A DNA stretch of 64,000 nt from Laburnicola sp. R22_1 (lineage: Eukaryota; Ascomycota; Dothideomycetes; Pleosporales; Didymosphaeriaceae), in assembly GCA_014281115.1 (NCBI GenBank), contig JACONQ010000014.1, positions 1,984,001 to 2,048,000 on the forward strand, given 5' to 3'. This document shows, piece after piece, positions 23,042-35,063 of this stretch. Each line of letters opens with the position of its first letter. Positions within the stretch are counted from its first letter, which is position 1. The position numbers and the translations under genes were made by a program. The notes below the pieces were generated by a model. The model was not told where the DNA came from. It did no database searches and saw only the letters and a program-made list of their open reading frames with translations.

Positions 23042-25465
23042 TAATAAGTCTCTTTTACTCTTATATACTAAGTAAAGAAGGGGCTTAGAAGTACACATCT
23101 AACTTAATATATACTTATTAACTTAAAGCAATACAACTTATTAACTTAAAAACTTAAAAAAGTAACTAATAACATGGATGGCAAGCGAGCGGCGCAGGCA
23201 AGCGAGCGGCGCAGGCAAGCGAGCGGCGCACCCCATCAACTTTCGCACCCGCTCTAAACGCGTCCTACAACAACTCCACGCCACAACACTTAAATGGCTT
23301 CAAAGGAAGCAGATGTTTAGCTTGCTATCTTTTTAATTAATACTAGCCAGATCTAAAGCAACTGAGCTGCTGCAGCAGTCTACAATGTACCTAAAACAAC
23401 GCTCCGCCGCCGACGCGCTGGGAGACCTACGCGACGCGATTGCCAGCCCAACTCGAAGAAGCTTACCTAGCTAGAAGAGGAGGTGATAATTCGTCATATA
23501 CTTGATCTGGACCTACGTGGATTTTCGCCTACCTACTTAGCAATTCGCGATATAGCAGATAAGCTGCTAGCTGCGCGCGGCGCAGGCCAGGTTGGACAGA
23601 AGTGGCCAGCCAACTTTGTTAGGCGTATAGTCTCTCTTAAGACGTGTTTTAACCAAGCCTACAATAGACAGAGAGCTCTCTGTGAGGATCCTATCCTAAT
23701 TAGCGCCTGGTTTAAGCTTGTAGAGCAGACTAAGGCCAGGTACAACATCTGCGATAAGGACGTCTACAATTTTGATGAGGCTGGCTTTATAATAGGCAAG
23801 ATTATAACTTAGCTTGTTGTTATAGGGTTAGAGAGGAGAGGCTGGCCAAAGGCTGTCCAGCCTAGGAACCGCGAGTGGGTAACACTTGTCCAAGCAATCA
23901 ACGCTGCTGGCTGGGCTATCCCACCGTTTATTATCTTTGCTAGCCAGCACCACCTATCTGCTTGGTACGAGGAGGATATCCCGCGCGATTGGGCTATATC
24001 TCTTAGCGACAACGGCTGGACGACGAACGAGCTTGGAGTTAAGTGGCTAAAGCACTTTATTAAGCATACAGAGACCTGGATTGTTAGCACGCATAGGCTG
24101 CTTATCCTTAATAGCCATGCAAGCCACCACTCTCTTGAATTTTAACAGCTCTGCAAGGAGAACAACATCTACACGCTCTGCATGCCGCCTCACTCCTTGC
24201 ATCTGCTGCAGCCACTTGATGTGGGCTGCTTCTCGCCGTTAAAGCGCGCGTACAGCCGAGAGGTTGAGGCTCTAATCCGTAACTATATTAACCACATCAC
24301 GAAGCTTGAATTCCTGCCAGCCTTTAAGACAGCCTTTAAGCAATCATTTATATCAGCTAATATCTGTTCAGCCTTTTAAGGCGCAGGCCTTGTTCCTCTC
24401 CAGCCTGAAGCTGTTCTGTTAAAGCTGGATGTGCAGCTTTGTACGCCTTCACTAGCTGCTCTGCCAGAGGCTCTCTAGGAAGCCAAAACGCCGAGCAACA
24501 TACGTGAGCTTGAGGCTCAATCAACTCTAATCCGTAAGCGCGTTTAACGGCATAAGAGCTCCTCGCCTGCCTCTATTATTCAGGCGATTAATCAACTTAA
24601 GAAGGGTGCTGAAGTAATAATGCTCTTAGCTAAGCTTATGCGCGATTAGATTACTAGCCTTAAGAGAGCTAATAAGGCAGCAACTAAGCGTAGACAGCGC
24701 AAAAAGAAGCGGATACAGAAGCAGGGGACCTTAACAAAGGGAGAGGGAGAGAATATACTTGCTCAAAAGGCAGCTGACTAGCAGATAGAGCATGAACAGC
24801 GTCAAAGTGGAGAGCGATCAGGCCTGAGCCGCCAGGCTCTGGCGCGCTGCACAAGATGCAGAGAGCTTGGGCATAACTCACGTACGTGCAAAAAAGATAC
24901 TTTAAATACTGCTTAATCTATTGTATCAAAATCTATATAGTATATTATATTGTGGTTGAGCTGCGCGACTTCAAAGGTGCGAAAAGTTGATGGGGTGCGC
25001 CGCTCGCTTGCCTGCGCCGCTCGCTTGCCATCCATGTTAGTTTTTTTATCTTTATACACTAAGTAAAAAAGGGGCTTAAAGGTACGCGTCTAACTTAGCG
25101 CGTGCCTATTAACTTAAGGCAATATAACCTATTAACCTAAAGACTTAAAAAAGTAACTAATAGTCTTTTTTATCTTTATACACTAAGTAAAAAAAAGGCT
25201 TAAAGGTATATATCTAACTTAGTGTACACCTATTAACTTAAGATAACACAACCTATTAAACTTAGTTAAAAGTCTTAAAAAGATAACTAATAGTTTTTTT
25301 ATTCTTATACGCTAAGTAAAGAAGGGGCTTAAAAATATATATCTAACTTAGTATATGCCTATTAATTTAGAGTAATATAACCTATTTAACTTATAAAAAG
25401 CTTTAAAGAAGTAACTAATAGGTCTTTTTACCTTTATACACTAAGTAAAGAAAGGGCTTAAAAGA
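23042..25465 (+). repeat. Tandem array of about 126-130-bp units, split by a transposon
   Basis: One unit at about 23042-23171, then after the 1.87-kb Fot1/pogo element three more at about 25038-25163, 25164-25293 and 25294-25421, and a partial fifth to about 25460. Each unit starts near CTAATAG followed by a T-run, contains ACTAAGTAAA and GGGGCTTA, and ends AAGTAACTAATAG. All are RIP-degraded. Confidence 0.75.
23172..25037 (+). mobile_element. Fot1/pogo-type DNA transposon, copy 1 (young, defective)
   Basis: 1,866 bp flanked by TA (23170-23171 and 25038-25039). Its inverted ends of about 60-80 bp begin ACATGGATGG and carry tandem GGCAAGCGAGCGGCGCA units: three on the left, two on the right. 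The empty site is visible: neighbouring tandem units have ACTAATAGTTTTTT uninterrupted. Inside, a plus-strand DDE transposase is readable in pieces from about 23480 to 24915: [33 protein letters not shown] (the catalytic D is N here, a G-to-A change), [10 protein letters not shown] and a C-terminal CTRCRELGHNSRTC zinc knuckle. Several in-frame TAG/TAA codons sit where CAG/CAA are expected, so it is inactive by a mild RIP dose. GC content and surviving CpA sites are far above the surroundings, so it arrived late. Confidence 0.88.
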
Positions 25466-25565
25466 AACCTCTACTAATTTAACTGCCTATAGGTAGTGTT
25501 TTAAAAAAGAAATGAATATTACATTACTATCTATAGCTAAATAAAACTAGTCTTAAAATAATATA

Positions 25566-25839
25566 AGATAGATAATAGGCTTTATACGGCTAACTTATTA
25601 GAAATAATTAAAATAGTTAAAAGAGCTAGTTAAATTAATAATATTCTAAACTAAGAGCTAAAAAAAACGTAGGAGGCCCTTTTTTATATAAAGGATAGCT
25701 AGAGGTATAGATCTACACTAGCTACACACTAATACTAACTAAAAAAAGTATTTTTAAGAAGGTAAAAGGCGCTAATAAGGTGTAAAAAAGGTAATAGAGT
25801 ATAACTAGTAGGAAGGTAGGCATAAACTATTATATAAGC
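25566..25839 (+). repeat. Direct repeat copy 2 (pairs with 20890-21176)
   Basis: Second copy of the roughly 280-bp repeat, sharing the run GTAAAAGGCGCTAATA and the CTACACTAGCTA segment. It ends where unrelated AT-rich sequence begins at about 25840. Confidence 0.4.
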
Positions 25840-27860
25840 AAAACATATAGAATCTAAAAATTGTAGTTTTTACTTAAACAATTTATAGCTTGTTTAAATT
25901 TTTTAAGTATTATAGTAATTAATTTAAGATATAACTATTCTATGCCTGATAGATAAAGTTTCTTAAAGTTTTTAAAGTCTACCTTTATAGTATTACTATA
26001 GTTTGAAGTACTATTTAAGTTTAGTCTACTATTTATTTTAAGAGTAATCTTTTTCTCTAGCTATATATTAATATATAGTTAAAGTTTTACTATACACTTA
26101 TATATATTATATATAAAGTTTTATTTTATTAAAATATTTTAAACTATAAATAGATGCTTCTTTAGTAGTAGATTACTCTATATTATAATAAAGCGCTTAA
26201 AATACTATATTAATGAGTTAATTATAATATAAATAGTATAAAGCTATAGACTACTTAGTTTATAATAAATATCTATAATAATAGCTAACTAACTTCATAA
26301 AATAAATTTAGAATAAATATTTATATTTAGATTTTACTTATATAGTACTATTATAATGTCTTTTTAGATTTAATATTAAAAGGCGCTATTAATTTAAGAT
26401 AATACATAATATCCTAAACTATAAGATTAATAATATAAGTAAAATATAGAATTATATTCTTTTTAGAACTTTAGGTAATATCCTCTTTTATTAATATATG
26501 CTAGATGCTTTAAGTTATAGTACTATTATTACTAGTGTTATTATATATAATAGCTAGGAGTTTCTATATAGTTTTCATCTTCTTAAGAATATACACTATA
26601 TTTAATACTATTAATTCCTTAGTATAACTACTATATAGTAGTATAAAATTAAGTAACTTTTTCTTAAGCTACTATTTAGTATTAATATAGTAACTATTAA
26701 TAGCTAGAAAGCTAAAGTAATTAGCTATAAACTACGGATTAAGTACAATAGAGAGTTTAGTTGTCCTACTAATATTATAAAGAATAGCTACTTTAGTAAT
26801 ATTAAATTAGTATAAGAATATTTAGTAGAATTTATAACAACTAGTTATTATAGTATTAAGCCTAAAAAATAAAGTATTAAAAGAATAGTTGCTTTATTAT
26901 TAAGAAAGACTAGTTATTATTAATTACTACCTATATAAGTTTATTCTTAAACACCTAAAAAGAATAGCTAGAACCTAAAGTATTTATATACTTTTATTTA
27001 TATCTATAAAAAAACTAAGATTTTATACAAATAGAATAGTCTTATTATATATATACTTAGGACTTTATATAATTAGTTAAGTGTTTAGTACTAATTAATT
27101 TAATAGCTAGGTATTATAGTATATAGTTATAGTTAAAATAAAATATATATAGATAACTAGTAAAGATATATATAGCTTTTCTAAATGTAAACTAGTAATA
27201 ACTTCTATAAAGTATTAAATTCTAGAATAAATTTGAAATATCTAGGTTTTAGGCCTATAGAGTTTTACCTTACTATATATTCTATATAGTAATAGTCTTT
27301 ACTTTTATACTTACTTTATTAACTTTAAAGTTTAAAGAAAGGTAGTAAAGAAGTAAAGTTATTGCTCTTTCTAACTTTATAAGGTATAGAGCTTTAAGTT
27401 AAAATTTATATGTAGTTATAGGTAAAGATAGCTATAATATTATACTAACTTTAGTAATAATACTTACTAGTAAATTTAGCTATAGGTATAGTGTGTATAC
27501 TATACTTAAGGATATTATAGTAATAAAAAATATAATAATAAATAGATACTTTATAGTTAGAATATAATAGATTAAAGTTTATAATATATATTATAATAGT
27601 GTTTAATTAGTATAATAGTAGGTTAGTAACTAAGCGCAGCGTATAATATATTAATAATAATTAAAGTTTTAATTTTAAACACTAGTATGTGGCCTTTAAT
27701 ATAAAGGTAGTCTTAAATAATATTTAGCGTATTAATATAATATTATAAGTAGTATTCTTAGTAACTAATATATAATTATTAGCTATAATAATAAACTATA
27801 ACTAAACTATAGCTTAAGTGTGTTTTATTACGTATTATTATTATTTAAGTACTTTTTTAT
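25840..27860. other. RIP-degraded sequence, unassigned
   Basis: Two kilobases with almost no CpA or TpG (four lines at 27241-27480 hold 0 CA and 2 TG). Probably old transposon sequence; no frame or end is recognisable. Confidence 0.4.
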
Positions 27861-28075
27861 AACTAATTTATCTATCTTTTTAGTTTTGCTAGCCTTAGTA
27901 GGCTTACTTATCTCCTTATTATCTAAGCACTCTTCTTTCTTAACTAATTTATCTGCTTTCTTAGTTTTACTAGTTTTAGTAGGCCTGCTTATCTTCTTAA
28001 TATCTAAGCACTCCTCCTTTTTAACTAATTTATTTACCTGTTTAGTTTTGCTATTCTAAGTAGGCTTACTTACCT
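27861..28075 (-). repeat. 81-bp tandem repeat, coding-like on the minus strand
   Basis: Units start at 27861, 27942 and 28023, an exact 81-bp (27-codon) period. On the minus strand the middle unit reads KKEECLDIKKISRPTKTSKT followed by KKADKLV, and neighbouring units conserve this pattern. Frame and period being multiples of three suggests a repeat within a Lys-rich protein of a lost element. Unidentified. Confidence 0.65.
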
Positions 28076-28323
28076 TTTAATATTTAAAAAGTCTTTAAAA
28101 TTAGCTTTCTCTTCTACTAGTTTATTGTTATATATATTTAGCATCTTCTACAAATACTTTTTAAGATTTTTACTATTATTTACCTTTTTCTTATACTTAT
28201 TATTATTATTCTTTATACTATACGCCTTGTTACTATTAAGTATAGTATTCTTACTATTTTAATAAAATTTATAAAAGAAGTAGGCTTATAATAGCTAGTA
28301 AATATAAGTAAAAGTATATATTA

Positions 28324-29300
28324 ATTAAGTGTAGTCGCATTGTTTATTTAGTATTAATTACCTTTTTTAATCCCTTTTTTAAATTAAGCCTGCGTAGGTT
28401 AGGATAGAAAGGCTGCTCTAGTACAGCGCCTAAAAATCTAGTCTACACCTAGTTTCCGCTAATATAATAATAGTTTAAACTATACCTACGCACTTACCCT
28501 AATATCTATAAGCGCTTTAATACCTAAAATTTACTTAAAGCGTATATAGAGAACTAACCCTTGCTCTATTATTACTATTATTAGTAATTATGCTATATTT
28601 ATACGTTGCTTTGCAGTATACTTATATAATACGCTTATTTAATACTATAACTATAAGGATCTAGCGCATTTATACAATACTCTCCTCTCCTAGTAACTTA
28701 TTAATAAATATCTTCTTTTCTTTGCCTTTAATTTTAGCTTTTACTACCTTTCTAATATATAGTAATACTTTAGTGTATATCTAGAACTAGATATAGTAGT
28801 AAATAAATACAGGGTGTACTTTTAGGTAGTGTTCACTATAGTATTAGTATTAGGGTTTAGGTAGATAGTAGGAAATAGAGTAATAGTAGCAGCCTTATTA
28901 AGGTTAACTTTACTGTAGAGATAGAGTATTAGTGTATCTATTATATATAAGCTTTTATCTAGTATATATTACTTATAAGTAGTATATAAATTTACTAATA
29001 TAATAGTTATTACTTTTAGTAATATTTTTAGAGATAATAGTAAAGAAGGAGATAAGAGTTAAGCACCTTCTTATCTCTCTCTCTTAGCTCTAAACTATAG
29101 TATAGCGATATAGCCTTACTATATTTTATATATAGATGTTTTTGCTTAGAGTGTATACGCTAAGCTTAGGCTAATATACTAACCCTTTTTTATTAATATC
29201 TTAAAATGCTTTTCTGTGTCTACAATAGTAGGAGGGATAACTACTATTATTTATAATCTTTTATTAGAAACCTCTTAGTTGTAAAAAAAAACCTATAATT
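28324..29300 (-). repeat. Degraded interspersed repeat, inverted copy of 55890-57010
   Basis: This stretch matches 55890-57010 in reverse orientation through several blocks, for example the GC-containing stretch CTAACCTACGCAGGCTTAAT (here read on the minus strand near 28385-28405) against CTAACCTACACAGGCTTAAT near 56936-56955. It is a repeat family shared by both AT-rich blocks; class unknown. Confidence 0.6.
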
Positions 29301-29527
29301 AGGTGTAATAAACTTACCTCTATTCTATATTAGTAACTATTACTAATTCTTAAGTAGTTAGATTTATAGGACTCACACTATTATAGAAGTCCTCCTATTT
29401 TTTTAGCTATCTTACTCTTAAAGCTATTGGCTTTAAGCTTTTATAAACCCTTCTAGTAAGTAATATATAAGATTTCTTTTATAAATACTGCCATTACTAA
29501 ATACTTATTTACTAATATAAGAGTATA

Positions 29528-32476
29528 TAGTAGGGTAACACGAAAAAAACTAATAATTTTTTTATACTCTTTGTAAAAGCTTATAACTTTTTATTTCGTT
29601 AATTATTAAAATTGTAATTTTTTATATATAATAGAAACAACCTCTTGGATTTATATAATTTATTAAACTTTTAATTAGTAATTATAAACTAGGTACATAG
29701 GAGGATCTAAATATAGGGATTTTAAAATTTCTATTTTTAAACCCCTATAACTTCTTTATAGAGATATAGACTTTTAAGATTTTTATATATGTTAAAGTAG
29801 TGTATTGGGAGTATGGTATGTCAAATTGGTAGTATAGGTTATCTCTCTAATTATTTTTATCTAAGGTTTTTATTTTTTTCTATTTTTGGCTAAAGAGTAA
29901 AGATTATAGTACCTTTTAAAAACTATTATAACTTTATTAATATTAAAGCTATATATTTACTTTTTAAATCATTATAATAAGAAAATCTTTATTGCTTTAT
30001 TGGAAATTTAAGCTTTGCTTAGTAAGCTATTTTTATAAATATATTAAAGTTTAAAAAAGTATATTTAAAACACTAAAACAATGCTAAATTTTAAATTTTA
30101 AATTATCTTATTATAATTATTATAGTACTAAGCCTAAATAGGACTAGTGTTAATTATATAAGCTAGAAATTCGAACTTATATTTTAACTAGTTAAGTAAA
30201 TTTTTAATATTCTAAAAATAGTTAAAGTGCCAAGACTATATTATCTAATTAATTACTAATCTAGAATTATGAAAGAAATGTTTTTAAGAAAAAAACTTAG
30301 CTACCTATTTCCTTGCCTTTTATTACTATAGATCTAAATCTTTCCTATCTTAAATATAACGTTAATCTTCTTTTAAAAGCTAATACTATTATTTCTACTA
30401 TTTTTACTACTTTAAATAAACCTATTAAAAGTATTTACAACACTATGAAACGTTTAAAAGCTAAAAAGAATAAGAATTATTTAAAAAAGCCCCTAGAAAG
30501 AGGAAGAGCGAAAAAGATTTTGAAAAAGAAAAAAGAATTATTAATAGGGATTTAGTTAAAAGTCGTAAAAAGATTAATAAAAGATTAATAGTGGAGAACA
30601 ATCTAGGGGCTACAAAAAGGACTCTATAAATTTCTTTTTTAAAAAAAAGGGTTATAAAATAATAATTTCTAAGAAAATTGCAAATTTAAATTAGGCAACA
30701 GCTACTAATAGGCTAAAATTTGCTAAAGAGATGGATAAAAATTCTAGAAAATTATATTCTATAACAAATTATATTTTTAGACAAATATGTAATTTAAAGA
30801 GATTATAGGGCTAGAGTAGAATACTCTAGAACAAAAAGAAATTAAAAAGTTAGATTTTAGAAACAGGATAATACCCGCTTAAATAGTAAGTTTTGTTTAA
30901 ATCTATTATATCAAAAAGAGCTAAACATTTCCTTTGTAATTCTATCATTTAAAGTTTAAAATTCACTAGTTAGTTATCTAGTAATCAGGCAGTGTTAAAG
31001 ATGACTTCTTAAAAGTCTTAATTAAACACTTCCTAATTACTAGATAACTAATTAGTAAATTTTAAATTTTAAATTATAGAATCATTAGGCACATAATACA
31101 CTATAAAACTATAATTTTACTCATACTAATTTATTATTTCTAGGCCGCGATATAACAATTTAAGTGTAGGTCTCAATTTGGATAGGGGGGAGATCTGAAT
31201 TATATTTTATAAAAGACTCTCCCTATCTTAAAATTTTAACAAAAGGGCTAAATACACTATTAGGGACTATATTAAAAAAATATTAGTCCCTATAGTTAAA
31301 AAGCATTATAAACACGGTTAGTTTTTATTTATTTTAATTAATTCTTTTTTCTCTCTTTTTGCTTTTCTCTAATTATTATTATATTATTTATATCTTATTT
31401 CTAATACTAATTAATTAATGGACTAGTATTTTTAACAAGATAATACCTCTACTTATAAAACAGACCACGTTTTAGAGTAGTTTAAACGAAAAAGGATTAA
31501 TCTTTTTTCTTACCCTCCCTATAGTCCAGATTTAGCTCCTATTAAAAAAGTTTAGAGCTTATTAAAAATAGACTTACTAAGCGTAAAATAGGAAGTTTAG
31601 GGATAGACGCTAGCTAAGAAAGTTATAACGCTTTTAAATAGGCTATTAAAGAGGAATAGGAATTAATTCTATAAAAAGATATAAATAATGATATATTATC
31701 TTTACCTAAGCGCTATAGGGCTGTTATAGAGGCTGAAGGGTAGTATACAAAGTACTAGTAATTAAATATTTACTAGTTTATAATTTTTTTAGTTTCATAA
31801 CGTAAGAATTCTAAGTAAAAAGGTAAAAAGTACTAATCTTATAAATAATTTTATAAGAACTATAGCAATTACACTATAAACTTTTATATAGTTAGAATTC
31901 CTAATAGATAATCTTATATTAAAATTATAAACTATAGAATTATATAATAGAAAAGTTATAGGGCCTTAGACTATATAGACAATTTAGATTTAAGTAATAT
32001 ATTAAAAATAACTTTAATACTATAGCTTTTCTACCTTTATAAAGTTTAGTAGCGTTTTAGCTACTAGAATACACTATATATAGTTAATTAGATTATAAAA
32101 TAAACATTTTATAGCTAAAAATAGAAAAGGTGAATAATCTAATATTAAAAGTAATTTTAGAAAATAATCTATACTAGAAATTTGCATATAAATAGGTTTA
32201 TTAATATCCTAACTATATTAAAATATAAATAGATTTGATACGCTAGTAAAGAAAATTTTTATATTTTAATTTTAGTATTTTAAAATCCTTATGTTTAAGG
32301 CTAAAAATATTGTTTACGCTAATTAGTTAGCATTATATAAGTATACCTTATTACACTTACTAACTGTCTCTATTATATATAAAAGTCCTCTAATTTTTTT
32401 ATTGCTAAATAGGTAAGTTAGTATATTTTAAAAAGGATATAAAAAATTATTAGTTTTTTTTTGTGTCACCCCACTA
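29528..32476 (+). mobile_element. Tc1/mariner-type DNA transposon, RIP-degraded
   Basis: Inverted ends TAGTAGGGTAACAC (29528) and, on the other strand, TAGTGGGGTGACAC (from 32476) continue for about 45 bp through AAAAAAACTAATAATTTTTT, flanked by TA at 29526 and 32477. Transposase traces on the plus strand: an N-terminal HTH-like stretch within 30313-30555 (TLNKPIKSIYNTMKRLKAKK) and the C-terminal catalytic region at about 31440-31560 with QQDN, then YPPYSPDLAPIKKV, the Tc1/mariner PYSPDLxPIE motif. At 2.95 kb it is longer than usual partly because of a nested hairpin element at 30936-31087. No intact frame. Confidence 0.8.
30936..31087. mobile_element. Hairpin MITE-like element nested in the Tc1/mariner element
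   Basis: Two arms of about 65 bp are near-perfect reverse complements: left TTTAAAGTTTAAAATTCACT and TAGTTATCTAGTAATCAGGC, right arm ending TTTAAATTATAGAATCATT. The short centre is near TTAAAAGTC. A foldback element or a palindromic insertion; it lies between the HTH and catalytic regions of the host transposon. Confidence 0.6.
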
Positions 32477-32645
32477 TATAGTTATAGTAAGGTTTTTTTC
32501 TAATTTATAACCTCTCTAAGCCTACTTATAGTTACTTAGTAAGCCTTTATATTAATTTTATACTTAATACTATTCTATTTCTTATATATAACTATAAGCT
32601 TTATTTTTAACTAATTACCTATTTTTAGTAAGTTAAAAATATATA

Positions 32646-34492
32646 ACGTGAGTGTTAAGCAAGTGGCTATACTAGGCAAGTAACTATCCCTAATGAACTT
32701 TTAGGGCTTTTAAACTTTAAATCTTAATATCTCAACCACCTATCCTTAAACAGCTCTTAAAAAAAGACAAGATTAAATTAGCCCTTTAGGCAATTAAATC
32801 GCCTAAAAGACTAAGCGTACAACGCGCTACTACTATCTACAACATGTCTTAAACAACCCTCCGCCACTAATATAGCAGAAAGATATTACTACACAATACT
32901 TATTCTAAATTATTAAGTCTTTAAAAGACTAAAAAGAAGGCGCTTAAATACTATATTAAAAAGCTAAATGCGTAAGGATTTACGCTAACACTATATTCTA
33001 TAAAAGATATAGCTAACTAACTATATACTGCACGTAGTAACAAGTCTATTAGTCTAAAATAGGCCTTCAACTTTATTAAACGTAAAGGCAAGCTTAAATT
33101 CTATTTAAATTAACAACGTGATTGTTAGAGAGTCTTGTGCAACAATCTAGAGGTTATTAGGCCCTAGTTTAATCTTATACTAAATATTAAGGCAAAGTAC
33201 AATATACTAGACAAAGATACCTATAACTTTAACAAGACTAGCTTTATTATAGGCGTTAGAAACTAAGTTAAAGTAGTTACTGCTTTAGAGAGACGTACTA
33301 AGCCTATTAGCGTTTAGCAGGAAGACTATAAGTAGGTAACTCTTATTACTACTATTAACGCAATAGGCTAGGCAATTACGCCCTACCTTATCTTTAAAGT
33401 AAAGAACTATAACGCGTCCTAGTATTCTAATTTAACGCCCTAATAGCGTATTAAGATTAGTAATAATAGCTGGACTATAAATAAGATTAGTTTAGCTTAG
33501 TTAAGGCACTTTATTAAGCAAATAAGGGAGCAGAGAGTAAGTAGCTATATACTGCTTGTTATTAATAGCTATAAAAGCTATAAGTTGCTTGCCTTCTAGA
33601 ATCTCTATAAAAAGAATAAGATAATTACCCTTTATATACCTCTACACTTATCGCATATCTTATAGCTATTTAATATTAGGTATTTTACCCCCTTAAAGCA
33701 GGCATATAGTAAAAGGATTAGAGTCTTAGTAACAAACTATATTAGCTAAATTAATAAAAAGGCCTTTATTACCTCCTTTGCAAAAGTTTTTAAGTCTACG
33801 TTCTTAAAAACAAATATCTAATTAAGTTTTAGAGCAACTAGCTTAGTGCCTTATAACCTATTAGTAGTACTGTTAAAGCTTAAAGTTAAACTTCGCACAC
33901 TAACACTGCCTACACTAGGGACTACCTAATAGAACCCTAAAACACTAAGCAACACCGCTAAAGTAGAGGCTTAATCTACGCTGCTTTGCAATTGTATTTA
34001 AAAATATTAAAGTTTCTTACCTCTTCCTATAGTTAAAATAGTTAATTAACTTAAAAAGGGCACTAAGATAATACTGTATTTATAGACGTTGCTAGCTACC
34101 TAAGTGCTATAGCTTAAAGGGTTAAATAAAGCAGCTTCTAAGTATAAACTATATAAGAAAAAGCAGATTTAAGAGGGCAAAGACCTATTAAAGAAAAAGG
34201 TAGAAGATTTAGTAGCCTAATTAGATATTAGAGCGCAGGTAGAGGGGGAAATGTGTAAAGGTAAAGCATAAGCAGGTGTAGGTAAGTAGCGTAAAAGGCA
34301 CTATAAGCGCTATAAGAAGATAGAATATAATTTGCGTATGTGTAAAAAAGATACAGTTGAGGTTACTAATTAATTCTATATATTATTTATTATAGTAGGT
34401 TATTATAGTATTAAGTAATTACGTGCAGAAGGCCTAAAAGTTCATTAAGGATGGCCACTTGCCTAGCATGGCCACTCGCTTAATACTTACGT
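32646..34492 (+). mobile_element. Fot1/pogo-type DNA transposon, copy 2 (old, heavily RIP-degraded)
   Basis: 1,847 bp flanked by TA (32644-32645 and 34493-34494). The inverted ends of about 60 bp begin ACGTGAGTGTTAAGC on the left and read ACGTAAGTATTAAGC inward from the right; they contain short direct repeats of GGCAAGTGGCCAT type, the same end layout as copy 1 but a different sequence. A transposase trace runs along the plus strand with NFNKTSFIIG, QLRHFIKQ, LLVINSYKS and ILQLFNIRYFTPLKQAYSK, aligning with the copy 1 protein in order. Nearly every Trp, Gln and catalytic Asp codon is changed by C-to-T or G-to-A. Confidence 0.82.
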
Positions 34493-34644
34493 TAATAAAA
34501 GGCTATAATAATTTACTACTTTTTATGAAGTTAAAATAAAACTATATAAGCTTTTCTTTTTCTATATAAACTATTAATACTTTTATACTTTAAAAAGCAG
34601 CTAGTAGTCTAGATTCTTCTTAAGCTTATTCTTAAATTAGTATT

Positions 34645-35063
34645 TGTTAGGATCTAAGATCCAGGAAGGGGCCAAGACTAATTTGTATTGTTACTAATGC
34701 TTACTATTAAATAATAAGAAATAAGACACAGCAGGACTATACCGCCAATGCTAATATTATATAATTAATAGTTAGCTACTATAATAGTTAACTACTGTAA
34801 TAGTTAATAAGTAATAGTCTACTATTATTACTAGAGTATATAGGAACTTAAGTATTAACCTTTAATACTTATATTTAACTCTATTATTAATCTATTATTT
34901 AAATTACACTTAGGTTCTCTTTATTAATTTATTATCTTACAACCTTTAATACTAACACTCCTTTAACCTACACAAGCAGTCAAGACTTCTTACCCTTATT
35001 AAAATACTTCTACCTAAGAACTAATCCTAGCCGCTAGGACTAGCTACCCTATTAGTCTGAACA
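34645..35063 (+). repeat. 5' LTR of the chromovirus
   Basis: 419 bp, starts TGTTAGGATC and ends GTCTGAACA, keeping the canonical TG...CA ends. It aligns along its length with the 3' LTR. Confidence 0.85.

Noticed and set aside
30313..30555. 80-codon ORF taken as a possible gene
   Set aside because: It is the HTH part of the degraded Tc1/mariner transposase, not an independent gene.
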